Source: an uncultured Paraglaciecola sp. (GTDB taxonomy: Bacteria; Pseudomonadota; Gammaproteobacteria; Enterobacterales; Alteromonadaceae). From it: a stretch of 12,386 nt of DNA. A program made the translations under genes and the position numbers. Shown here piece after piece: positions 1 through 6,573 of the stretch. The stretch spans positions 1-12,386 of the forward strand of contig CAJQKX010000694.1 in assembly GCA_905479025.1 (NCBI GenBank), written 5' to 3'. Position 1 is the first letter of the stretch. Each line of letters opens with the position of its first letter. The notes below the pieces were generated by a model. It had not been told where the DNA came from, made no database searches, and saw only the letters and a program-made list of their open reading frames with translations.

Positions 1-372
1 TCTTGATTTCGAGTGCTGATTTATTGAATATACAAACAGCAAGGCCAAGATCGCAAAGTGCTAGCTTTAAGCACTCCCAATAAACGCATCCAAATTTCAA
101 GTCACTGTTCAACTCTCAAGATAAGATGTATCTGAGAAAAAGTCATTCATCATCTCTCGGCTTAGAGAATCGATAATAAAGACCCAGTTTGTTGGCTCTT
201 CGGTTTTAGATTTCAAGAGATTACGGCTTCTTATATAGCTAAAACATAACAAACCCATGCTACCGATGCAGTGAACACAGGCAGTAATAGATGGGGTTAT
301 GAACAGATTACAGAAACAGCCAAAGGGTGTCAGCATAAAGTCGAGGAAAAGCTGGCGAACAATTATTGTTTA
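1..372. other. Left edge, no gene supported
   Basis: I find no convincing gene in this stretch. An open frame at 109-336 on the minus strand would encode 75 residues, but it has no Shine-Dalgarno-like sequence before its ATG, is rich in Cys, Ser and Phe without a recognisable motif, and matches nothing I know. A second frame without a start codon runs off the left edge on the minus strand. No clear terminator follows the small membrane-protein gene to the right. Confidence 0.4.
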
Positions 373-678
373 TTAAGCGATTTTAAAATAAACAATACTC
401 GTTACTAACACCAATATTACATACACTAAAAATTGTTTACCAGCTTGCCTATGCTTACTTGCACGTTCACAAACGCTGCTGTTTGAGATACCCCTTAAGA
501 GTTTTGAACCTTTAGCAGAAACAAATACAATAGGGATCTTTAAATATTTAGGAGAACCTAACTTTGCCCAAATTTCAGGTTCAAGAGTTTTTACTGATTG
601 ATAATACTGATACTCTGCAATACATGAACGAAGCATAAGAAATGCCCATATTGAAGCAAGTAACACTAAAATAACCAT
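373..678 (-). CDS. Small two-helix membrane protein, UspB-like layout
   Basis: A 101-residue protein with a hydrophobic N-terminal segment (about residues 1-18) and a second at the C-terminus (about 82-100), separated by a basic, soluble middle containing LEPEIWAKLG and IPIVFVSAKGSKLL. This layout, with a 'xxxLEPExWxxLG' stretch after the first helix, recalls the UspB family and uncharacterised small membrane proteins of vibrios and alteromonads; the resemblance is from memory and no function is claimed. The start is well supported: TTTGGAGGATTT lies directly before the ATG, a near-perfect ribosome binding site. It is read leftward behind a terminator-like hairpin (708-738), so it is probably transcribed separately from the broken PEBP gene. 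Both ends of the protein are hydrophobic, so it is expected in the inner membrane. Confidence 0.75.
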   Translation of the reverse strand: MVILVLLASIWAFLMLRSCIAEYQYYQSVKTLEPEIWAKLGSPKYLKIPIVFVSAKGSKLLRGISNSSVCERASKHRQAGKQFLVYVILVLVTSIVYFKIA

Positions 679-707
679 AAATCCTCCAAACTATCAAAAT
701 TTCCATT

Positions 708-738
708 AATAATAAAACGCCTAATGTTTTGTTAGGCG
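708..738 (-). terminator. Rho-independent terminator behind the PEBP gene
   Basis: On the minus strand the sequence forms a 7-bp stem CGCCTAA/TTAGGCG with a 7-base loop, followed by TTTTATTATT. It lies 69 bases past the stop codon of the PEBP gene and before the next minus-strand gene. The arms also look like integron attC outer boxes, but no second pair of inner boxes is evident, so a terminator is the simpler reading. Confidence 0.55.
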
Positions 739-806
739 CAAGTAACACATGGTTATAGTAGCAAAGTTATGCCAGCTGTTATTTAAAGTGTAAGCAAACA
801 ATTAGG

Positions 807-1363
807 CTAGTCTCGCTTGTACAACGCTTCAATTTTACTGGATTCTATTGAGTTTGCATTTATCAAGTATCCCGCTAATGCACCCGAAGCATCATCTGGC
901 AATTCTAGTTTTTCTACTGATAGCGCATGTACGGTAAAACGGTAGTTATTTACACCATGTCCTTGAGGAGGGCAAGCGCCACCAAAGGCTCGATTACCAT
1001 AATCATTATTTATCTGCTGACTACCTTGCACAGTAAGGTCTGTATTCGCACTACCTGCACCCGTTGCTATCTCTGTTACATTTTTTGGTATATTCACGAT
1101 TTGCCAATGCCACCAACCACTTCCAGTAGGAGCATCTGGGTCATAAGCTGTAATAGCAACACTTTTTTGCATTGGGGCGCATTAGTGAACTTAAGATGTG
1201 GCGACACATCACCACCTGAACAACCAAAACCCTTAAATTCCTGTATTTTAGCCATAAACTCACCTTGGGTGATATTGTGACTGGATAATGTAAGAATACC
1301 TGCATAGACGGATGCCGAAATACTAAGTGATAAAACTGTAATAAGCTTGAGCTTGTGGAGCAT
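807..1363 (-). pseudogene. PEBP/YbhB-YbcL family secreted protein, frameshifted
   Basis: The two halves of a phosphatidylethanolamine-binding (Raf-kinase-inhibitor-like, YbhB/YbcL) protein lie in different minus-strand frames. The 5' half (from the ATG at 1363) encodes a signal peptide (MLHKLKLITVLSLSISASVYA), then FGCSGGDVSPHLKFTNAP. The 3' half continues with KSVAITAYDPDAPTGSGWWH, FGGACPPQGHGVNNYRF and the family's usual C-terminus. One missing base between about 1163 and 1177, where a run of six T and a run of four G lie (plus strand), restores a single frame of about 185 residues, the expected length for an exported member. The conserved DPDAP and GxCPPxGxG-NxYRF ligand-pocket motifs are intact, so decay is recent or the shift is a sequencing error. 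Exported members are presumed periplasmic; their ligand is poorly known. It ends before a hairpin terminator and has an IS110 relic just upstream. Confidence 0.8.
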
Positions 1364-1384
1364 GACAATCCAAGTGAGCTTATT

Positions 1385-1531
1385 ATGAAGACTAAAATGA
1401 ATCAAAGCATTAATGTCGATGTGAATACCGGTAAATTCCAACTCGATATACGTTTTCGTCCATTGAATATTTATGTCTCTGTGTCGAATGATGAAAAATA
1501 TATTAATGAGGCCATAAAAACATCAACCTAA
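1385..1531 (+). mobile_element. IS110-family transposase relic (N-terminal end)
   Basis: An open frame of 48 codons encodes a stretch containing INVDVNTGKFQLDI, then RPLNIYVSVSNDEKYINEAIKT and a stop. This matches the beginning of IS110/IS492-type DEDD transposases (pattern: IxxDVxxxxLDI...RPxxxxxxVxNxxxGIxEAIK), including the first catalytic Asp (residue 12). A full enzyme has over 300 residues; here the frame ends at the point where a conserved 'KKHKP...IEATGR' block would follow, and I see no trace of the remainder. It begins only 21 bases from the start of the divergent PEBP gene, so it probably marks an old insertion or deletion in that gene's upstream region. The family assignment is from recognised sequence pattern, not a search. 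Confidence 0.65.
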
Positions 1532-1982
1532 ATGCATTATCATTTAGGCAAATGGGCAGCAAGAAATGCCTTTGAGCGTGGACTGTGCGAAAAAAAATTT
1601 ATCTTTGGTCATTGCTAACCCTATCCACATAAAGCGTCTAACATACAACATGGTGTCTATGAGCGATTTAGTGACTAGGTGTAAACAACTATTAATCATG
1701 CAAACATATTGCAGCTAACAACTGTAAATACTGGCAGGCTATACTTAATAGGCACGAGTCATAGCCAGAAAATTAGAATAGGTGCTTCTGACATCATATA
1801 GTCAGCGTCCATATATCTATGTAAATATTAAAATATTGAAGACGTGTATGATTTTTGAAGTCTTACGTTTTTTAGAATATGGGAGAGTAACTAATTGAGG
1901 ACTTAGTGAGGACTTTAAAATATCAACTCATCCTTGAGTTTTTATCACATTTTTTTGACTCTGTGTTAAGGATTAAAAACCA
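1532..1982. other. Gene-free stretch between IS110 relic and porin
   Basis: About 450 bases with no supported gene. A 28-codon frame follows the relic directly (1532-1618, beginning MHYHLGKWAARNAF), which I cannot place; it may be debris of a second gene. Near the right end, the 9-base direct repeat TGAGGACTT occurs at 1896-1904 and 1907-1915, with an 11-base period. A small hairpin behind the porin gene is listed separately. Confidence 0.4.
1925..1943 (-). terminator. Weak hairpin behind the porin gene
   Basis: Inverted repeat AACTCA/TGAGTT with a 4-base loop, about 43 bases past the porin stop codon. The T-run is better on the plus strand side (TTTTT) than on the minus strand (GATATTTT), so it could serve either direction or neither. 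It is the only candidate end for the porin transcript that I see. Confidence 0.3.
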
Positions 1983-3197
1983 CTAGAATTTAGCACCCAC
2001 CCATAGCCATAACTTATCGGCATCTACCCGGCCACTCTCGCCTGAATAAGCAGCATATTTAATCCCAGCTGAATAGTGTTTTCCATATTTACGTGCATAA
2101 GAAATATCAATTTCACTGCCCAGATCGTCAACACTTTCACTGGCCTCATCCGCTTCGAAATCATGGTAAACCACCGTCCAGCCGCCGCCCGCTAATTTGC
2201 CAGCCAAGGTAACGCTGGTGTCTACCAAACCTTGAGCAGGTGTGCCTAAAAATTGATCCGCCCAGCCATTAAACTTATGCAAAGTAGCCAGAGGGGTAGA
2301 AAATCCATAAGCGCCATTATCTGAGCCCAACTCTTCATAACCCACCTTAGCGGTTACCCCCTTAAACACGGCCCCAGCTTCAAGCATCAAATAGTCAGCA
2401 TCAAAATTACTGCTTACACTTTCACTGCTTTGACTGGCAAATTCTGCCGAATACAATAATTTTGTGTCACCCGCTTGGGTACTGCCGGTAAAGCGAATAC
2501 CATAGGTATCCAAGGCGTTGTCCGTATTATTATCGACTTCCAGTAAATAACCGTAACCTGTCAGTATGCCAATAGACGTCTTGTAAGACGCATTAAATAA
2601 ATGGTCTTTTGCATCCACATCTGCCGCTTCGGCAAAAATACGATTACGCTGAGTGATGTAGGCATATTTCACCGTCAAATCTTTAAGGGGTGAAAATTGC
2701 GTGCTCAAACCATCAAAGGTTTGTCTGTCCTGACGCCAACCTACATGTCCAACAAATCGATGATTGTCCATGGTGATCACCTGGCGACCCAGCTTGGCAG
2801 AAAACCCGTCCCCCTTATACTGAATAAAAGCTTGCTCCAATTCAGTAAACTCCGGATCAGCAATCACAGAATAAATCCCTGAATTATAGCCCACAGGCCC
2901 AACTGTATAGTCGCCTTGGCCTAGCACAATCCGGTTGTCTTCCATTTCTACCATAGCGGAGAACCCCTTAAACGACCCAGAAGTATATCCCAGTCGTGTA
3001 CGCAAGGTTAAGGCACTGGCGTCTTGTGCCGCGTTATCTTGCTCAACATTTTCATAACGCAAACGAAAATCTGCGCTAGCAGTGCCTTTGGTTAAGGCTT
3101 CAGTAAAGCTTTCTGCAAACGCATATTGACTACTGACACTGCCTATGAGTGCCGTTGCTAAAGCCATACTTAGGATTTTATTTTTAGTTGTTTTCAT
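1983..3197 (-). CDS. Outer-membrane porin, alginate-export-like family
   Basis: A 404-residue beta-barrel protein. It has a typical signal peptide (basic MKTTKNK, hydrophobic core, likely cleavage AFA|ES after residue 28), then alternating strands with many aromatic residues, and it ends in Phe (LWLWVGAKF), the signal read by the BAM complex. The early motif ADFRLRYENVEQDN, then ALTLRTRLGYTSGSFKGFSA and LGRQVITMDNHRFVG, is characteristic of the 'alginate export'/putative porin family found widely in marine gammaproteobacteria; despite the name, substrates vary. AAAGAGA lies before the ATG. Only 44 bases separate it from the DUF1348 gene upstream, with no terminator between, so the two probably share a transcript. 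That transcript appears to start at a sigma-54 promoter (3924-3938), which places the porin under the neighbouring regulator. A role in letting a small nitrogen compound cross the outer membrane is inference only. Confidence 0.88.
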   Translation of the reverse strand: MKTTKNKILSMALATALIGSVSSQYAFAESFTEALTKGTASADFRLRYENVEQDNAAQDASALTLRTRLGYTSGSFKGFSAMVEMEDNRIVLGQGDYTVGPVGYNSGIYSVIADPEFTELEQAFIQYKGDGFSAKLGRQVITMDNHRFVGHVGWRQDRQTFDGLSTQFSPLKDLTVKYAYITQRNRIFAEAADVDAKDHLFNASYKTSIGILTGYGYLLEVDNNTDNALDTYGIRFTGSTQAGDTKLLYSAEFASQSSESVSSNFDADYLMLEAGAVFKGVTAKVGYEELGSDNGAYGFSTPLATLHKFNGWADQFLGTPAQGLVDTSVTLAGKLAGGGWTVVYHDFEADEASESVDDLGSEIDISYARKYGKHYSAGIKYAAYSGESGRVDADKLWLWVGAKF

Positions 3198-3241
3198 AGT
3201 TTTCTCTTTAGTTTTAATTTAAGCACCAAAATGTTGTAAGA

Positions 3242-3664
3242 CTATTCATCTCCAACAAACTTGCGCTCACTGTTCTTAATTGGAACGTCATTAATGCTGG
3301 CCTGTCGGCTTTTCATTAAGCCATTCTGTGCAAACTCCCAGTTCTCGTTGCCATAAGACCGATACCATTGACCAAATAAATCATGCCACTCGTACTCAAA
3401 ACATACAGCGATACGGTTATCCGCAAAACACCACAATGTTTTCTTTAAGTAATAACCATTTTCTTGTTGCCACTTCCTCACCAAAAATGCCTTTATTGAT
3501 TTTGTGCCACTAAACATTTCATCACGATTACGCCATATACAATCCTGTGTATAGGCCAGTGACACACGTTCTGGATCTTTACTATTCCAGGCATCTTCTG
3601 CCGCTTGTACCTTGAGCAAAGCTGTTTCCAAGGTAAAAGGAGGAAAAGGGGGTTTGTTATGCAT
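3242..3664 (-). CDS. DUF1348 NTF2/SnoaL-like protein, short C-terminus
   Basis: A 140-residue protein of the DUF1348 family (NTF2-like/SnoaL fold). Recognisable blocks are [20 protein letters not shown] (6-25), DPERVSLAY (30-38), [11 protein letters not shown] (43-53), [20 protein letters not shown] (91-110) and ASINDVPI...SERKF (122-136). NTF2-like folds form a cone-shaped pocket used by small enzymes and binding proteins; no reaction is established for this family as far as I know. Family members, as I recall them, continue after RKF with a tail of the type 'xWPLGRRPDDHP'; here the protein ends after four more residues (VGDE). The tail is therefore missing, perhaps through a small deletion before the porin gene. 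AAGGGA lies 8 bases before the ATG. It is the first gene behind the minus-strand sigma-54 promoter, with a predicted leader of about 250 bases, and probably forms an operon with the porin. Confidence 0.85.
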   Translation of the reverse strand: MHNKPPFPPFTLETALLKVQAAEDAWNSKDPERVSLAYTQDCIWRNRDEMFSGTKSIKAFLVRKWQQENGYYLKKTLWCFADNRIAVCFEYEWHDLFGQWYRSYGNENWEFAQNGLMKSRQASINDVPIKNSERKFVGDE

Positions 3665-3809
3665 GATGTCATTCCCTTAATAAGATCTTGATCACCGCAA
3701 CTGCCTATTATGTTGGCGTAATGCGAGTAATCGATATAAAAAATACTGAGTTTATTTTTACTAGGTTTGCCTAAGCTTCTACTTACCATTTTTTTGCTTG
3801 CTCGAATGT

Positions 3810-3838
3810 AGTGCACCAATAGTTAAATAAAGTGCACT
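3810..3838 (-). repeat. Inverted repeat in the DUF1348 leader
   Basis: AGTGCAC at 3810-3816 pairs with GTGCACT at 3832-3838 (7 bp, 15-base loop). Because GTGCAC is itself palindromic, the two copies also form a direct repeat with a 21-base period, two turns of the helix. It lies inside the predicted untranslated leader, so it could be a hairpin in the RNA or a paired protein site. No function can be assigned. Confidence 0.35.
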
Positions 3839-3923
3839 CGCTAATAACAAACTCCAAGTGAACTTAAAATGAAAGCAATAATGGCTAACAAAAATATTTA
3901 CCCTGTATCTCATTATTCTTATA

Positions 3924-3938
3924 GCGAAAGCTGTGCCA
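3924..3938 (-). promoter_or_regulatory. Sigma-54 (-24/-12) promoter for DUF1348-porin
   Basis: On the minus strand the sequence is TGGCACAGCTTTCGC, against the RpoN consensus TGGCAC-N5-TTGC. The GG and GC pairs are at the required spacing, and only one consensus base differs (T to C before GC). It shares 13 of 15 bases with the promoter before cynS. Start of transcription is predicted near 3912. An upstream palindrome is centred 86 bp from the GG. Confidence 0.8.
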
Positions 3939-4006
3939 CTTCGAATAAAAAAATTAACTATATGTTTTTAAACAACTTTAAATTATTTCACGGAGTGCAA
4001 TCAAGA

Positions 4007-4038
4007 CGCGAACTTTCGTTGTGCAACGAAAGTTCGCG
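4007..4038. promoter_or_regulatory. 15-bp palindrome, likely upstream activator site 1
   Basis: A perfect inverted repeat: CGCGAACTTTCGTTG (4007-4021), two bases TG, then its exact complement (4024-4038). No U-tract follows, so it is not a terminator. Its position about 110 bp upstream of the predicted start of the DUF1348-porin transcript is typical for an enhancer bound by a sigma-54 activator, and a degenerate copy occupies the same place before cynS. It also lies about 85-115 bp before the regulator's own start codon, so it could affect that gene as well. Confidence 0.75.
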
Positions 4039-4062
4039 CAAAATAAGACGAAAACTCGTTGT

Positions 4063-4077
4063 TGGCTTGTTAATTGA
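4063..4077 (+). promoter_or_regulatory. Weak -24/-12-like box before the regulator
   Basis: TGGCTT-N5-TTGA has the GG and TTG of a sigma-54 promoter at correct spacing but lacks the final C of the -12 element and the AC after TGGC. The palindrome ends only 24 bases upstream, too close for the usual looping activation; if the box is real the bound regulator might instead repress its own gene. A half-site-like GAAAACTCGTTG lies between (4050-4061). Offered as a weak candidate. Confidence 0.25.
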
Positions 4078-4120
4078 ATAATGCTCTTCAACAAAAATAG
4101 GTTTGAAAATAGGCAGAGCT

Positions 4121-5983
4121 ATGTTGCAACACGATGCTTTTGAACACGCCCCTCAGGCACAACTGCTTGTCGACCCATTAGAAAACAGAGTACTGGCTGC
4201 AAATATTAAGGCTCGGCAGCTTTTCTTACTGGGGGATCTGAAAGAAAATACAATTACGGTTACCAGCCTCTTTGCAGAATGTTTGTCAGAGTTGTACACC
4301 CTAAGTAGCGATGCATTGCACCATCAGTGGGCATGGAGCGAAGATTTGGTCTTTTCTGCACCGGGGGGCTCGGCCCCTCTTGAAACCACTGTGTCGACAA
4401 TCGAGCAAAACGGTAACACCTTCCTGATATTTAGTTGCAGCGACGGCATAGACTTATTCAGGCTGCGCCATAAAGCGTCGGCCGATCGACATCACCACGC
4501 TGGTTTTTTGCATTGGAGCCGGGTAGAAACGGTATTCGAAGAAATTGAGCGGCAAAATCAGTTACTATTATCAGCCGTCGGCGACGGTATTTATGGGGTA
4601 GACGCAAGCGGCTGCAGTACCTTTGTTAACCCTGCGGCAGAGAAAATGCTAGGCTGGAGCAAAAGCGAACTTGTAGGGCGAGACATTCACGACATGATCC
4701 ACCATACTCATGAAGATGGTAGCCACTATCATCCAAGTGACTGCCCCATCTATGCTGCATTTCATGACGGATCGGTGCACAGCATAGATGATGAGGTATT
4801 TTGGAGTAAATCAGGTATAGCAATTCCGGTTGAGTACACTAGCACTCCGGTTACCGATAACGGCAATCTTGTCGGCGCAGTGGTCATTTTCCGTGATATT
4901 ACTGAACGTAAGAAAACCGAAAAGAAACTACTCAATGCAATTAATGAAATTGATACTTTAAAACATCGCCTGGAGTTAGAAAACGCCTACCTGCAAGAAG
5001 AGATCAATGCGGATTTCAACCACCATCAAATTATTGGACAAAGTCAAGCTGTTCAGCACATGGTGCGTCAAATCGAACTCGTTGCTCCAACCGACGCAAA
5101 CGTTCTTATCATCGGTGAATCTGGCACGGGTAAAGAATTGATCGCCAGAGCAATACACGAAATCAGTGCTCGCAAAGCCCGCCCACTAATCCGTGTAAAC
5201 TGTGCGGCGATCCCCGTAGAACTATTCGAAAGTGAGTTTTTTGGCCATGTAAGAGGTGCGTTCTCTGGTGCTGTTTCAGATCGTGCCGGGCGCTTTGAGT
5301 TAGCTGATGGTGCCACAATATTTTTAGATGAGGTAGGTGAAATACCATTGCAACTGCAGAGTAAACTGTTGCGAGTATTACAAGAACAGCAATTTGAGCG
5401 TGTAGGCGACTCAAAAACATGCAGTGTGGATGTGCGAGTTATCGCCGCAACCAATCAAGATCTCAAATCATTGGTGGAAAAAGGTGCGTTTCGTGAAGAC
5501 TTGTATTTCCGACTCAATGTATTTCCAGTTGAATCACCTCCTCTAAGAAAGCGACTGGAAGACCTACCTATGTTAACCAAACATTTTATTGATAAAATTT
5601 GCAAACGTGCCAATAAAGTACATCCCAAAGTATCACTTGCCCAACTAGAAAATTTAAAAGCCTATCATTGGCCAGGTAATATCAGAGAGCTAGAAAATAT
5701 TATTGAGCGCCAGGTTATTTTGTCCAGTGATAATAAGCTATATTTCGACTTTTTGTCTTCAACTACTTTTCCCAGAGCAGTCAGCCAGGTTCAACCCGTT
5801 GATATTTTAAACGAGACTCAAAAAATAAAGTTAAGCGTTTCAAGTATTGAAATGGCGCTAAAACAAGCCAACGGTAAAATTTATGGGGAAGATGGTGCCG
5901 CTGCTATCTTGGGCTTAAAACCTACTACACTAGCTTCCAGAATAAAAAAATATAATATTAAGAAGTCCTTATTTCAAACATAA
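4121..5983 (+). CDS. PAS-domain sigma-54 enhancer-binding regulator
   Basis: A 620-residue transcription activator in three parts (numbering from the ATG at 4121). The N-terminal sensor region holds a weak PAS-like segment (about 5-110) and a clear PAS domain (about 145-260, ending VIFRDITERK), followed by a coiled linker (262-295). The AAA+ domain (about 303-535) has Walker A GESGTGKE (332-339), the sigma-54 contact loop GAFSGA (379-384; usually GAFTGA), Walker B IFLDEVGE (400-407), FREDLYFRLNVFP and HWPGNIRELEN. The C-terminus carries a Fis-type helix-turn-helix (about 571-620, NGKIYGEDGAAAILGLKPTTLASRI written here in part: GAAAILGLKPTTLASRI) of the FhlA/NorR-like class. There is no receiver domain, so it senses its signal directly rather than through a kinase. 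A TTG at 4103 would add six residues; the ATG is preferred because AGGCAGAG precedes it and the domain begins there. Palindromes and RpoN promoters on both sides make its neighbours the likely targets. Confidence 0.93.
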   Translation: MLQHDAFEHAPQAQLLVDPLENRVLAANIKARQLFLLGDLKENTITVTSLFAECLSELYTLSSDALHHQWAWSEDLVFSAPGGSAPLETTVSTIEQNGNTFLIFSCSDGIDLFRLRHKASADRHHHAGFLHWSRVETVFEEIERQNQLLLSAVGDGIYGVDASGCSTFVNPAAEKMLGWSKSELVGRDIHDMIHHTHEDGSHYHPSDCPIYAAFHDGSVHSIDDEVFWSKSGIAIPVEYTSTPVTDNGNLVGAVVIFRDITERKKTEKKLLNAINEIDTLKHRLELENAYLQEEINADFNHHQIIGQSQAVQHMVRQIELVAPTDANVLIIGESGTGKELIARAIHEISARKARPLIRVNCAAIPVELFESEFFGHVRGAFSGAVSDRAGRFELADGATIFLDEVGEIPLQLQSKLLRVLQEQQFERVGDSKTCSVDVRVIAATNQDLKSLVEKGAFREDLYFRLNVFPVESPPLRKRLEDLPMLTKHFIDKICKRANKVHPKVSLAQLENLKAYHWPGNIRELENIIERQVILSSDNKLYFDFLSSTTFPRAVSQVQPVDILNETQKIKLSVSSIEMALKQANGKIYGEDGAAAILGLKPTTLASRIKKYNIKKSLFQT

Positions 5984-6272
5984 AACAATCCATCAAGATT
6001 TGTTTTAGTCACATTCTCTGTCATATGTGAAGTTTCAAAATATGTAAACAGAATGAGGTGAGCACAGTGAATTGTGTCTCTGTGACTTACAATAATGTTT
6101 ATCGAATCCAACGGTCAAGGTAAATCATTTATCAAAGTTTTGTCTGCAGTGATTATCCGTTGAAGACAACAAAGGTCTCTATACCTAGGGTGAAATATAA
6201 TTTTAATAAAGAAGTGCTGATTCAACGAATTAATTTTTAGGAAAAACAACGTAATATCGTTGAAAAAACAAT
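5984..6272. other. Spacer behind the regulator gene
   Basis: No gene. Just past the stop codon, AAAACAA (5982-5988) can pair with TTGTTTT (6000-6006), a weak AT-only hairpin that may end the regulator transcript. TCACAT and ATGTGA (10-base spacer) pair further on, near 6010-6031. CAACG and CGTTG arms around TAATAT (6247-6262) lie just before activator site 2 and each resembles its half-site loosely, so they may be extra weak contacts. Confidence 0.35.
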
Positions 6273-6297
6273 GAACTTTCGTTATTAACGATAATTC
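6273..6297. promoter_or_regulatory. Imperfect palindrome, likely upstream activator site 2
   Basis: GAACTTTCGTTA (6273-6284), one base, then TAACGATAATTC (6286-6297): 10 of 12 positions pair. The left arm shares the exact 11 bases GAACTTTCGTT with the perfect palindrome at 4007-4038. Its centre is about 84 bp upstream of the GG of the cynS promoter, against 86 bp for the other site. The AT-rich interval between site and promoter would favour DNA bending. Confidence 0.72.
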
Positions 6298-6366
6298 GTG
6301 GTGAAGCATTTTCTTTTAATTAATATTTAATTCATTAAATTCAGTGACTTATTTAAAATTAACTTC

Positions 6367-6381
6367 TGGCACAGTTATCGC
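6367..6381 (+). promoter_or_regulatory. Sigma-54 (-24/-12) promoter for cynS
   Basis: TGGCACAGTTATCGC fits the RpoN consensus TGGCAC-N5-TTGC with exact spacing and one mismatch (T to C before GC). Transcription is predicted to start near 6393, giving a leader of about 180 bases before cynS. It is nearly identical to the minus-strand promoter at 3924-3938, so both are probably fired by the same activator. Confidence 0.8.
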
Positions 6382-6417
6382 AATAAGTATATTGCTTATG
6401 GGGTTTGCTATTAGCAA
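6380..6417 (+). repeat. Two small palindromes at the start of the cynS leader
   Basis: GCAATA (6380-6385) and TATTGC (6390-6395) form an inverted repeat across the -12 element and the predicted start point. TTGCTATTAGCAA (6405-6417) is a second dyad just downstream. Both have TTGC and GCAA arms. They could be a site for a second regulator acting at the start point, or form hairpins in the 5' end of the RNA. Confidence 0.35.
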
Positions 6418-6573
6418 TTGAACGAGACCCAAAGCAATAAATTAACGCGGAATAAAAGAGTACTAGTTAATTATTACAAAACTTGAACGATTCTAAGTCT
6501 GCACAATTAAAGATTATGGCGTCATCATATTTTGCACTATTGCTGTCCAGAATGATTATTTGAGGAATGAATT

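Noticed and set aside
109..336. 75-codon open frame on the minus strand
   Set aside because: No ribosome binding site, no known motif, odd composition rich in Cys and Ser; likely chance.
3493..3819. 108-codon minus-strand frame overlapping DUF1348
   Set aside because: Overlaps a recognised gene in another frame, and its upper part is leader DNA; no family features.
4007..4038. Perfect hairpin as a terminator
   Set aside because: The loop is only two bases, no T-run follows on either strand, and no gene ends just before it; position fits an activator site better.
3869..4081. 70-codon open frame on the plus strand before the regulator
   Set aside because: It spans the minus-strand sigma-54 promoter and the perfect palindrome, has no ribosome binding site, and reads as translated regulatory DNA.
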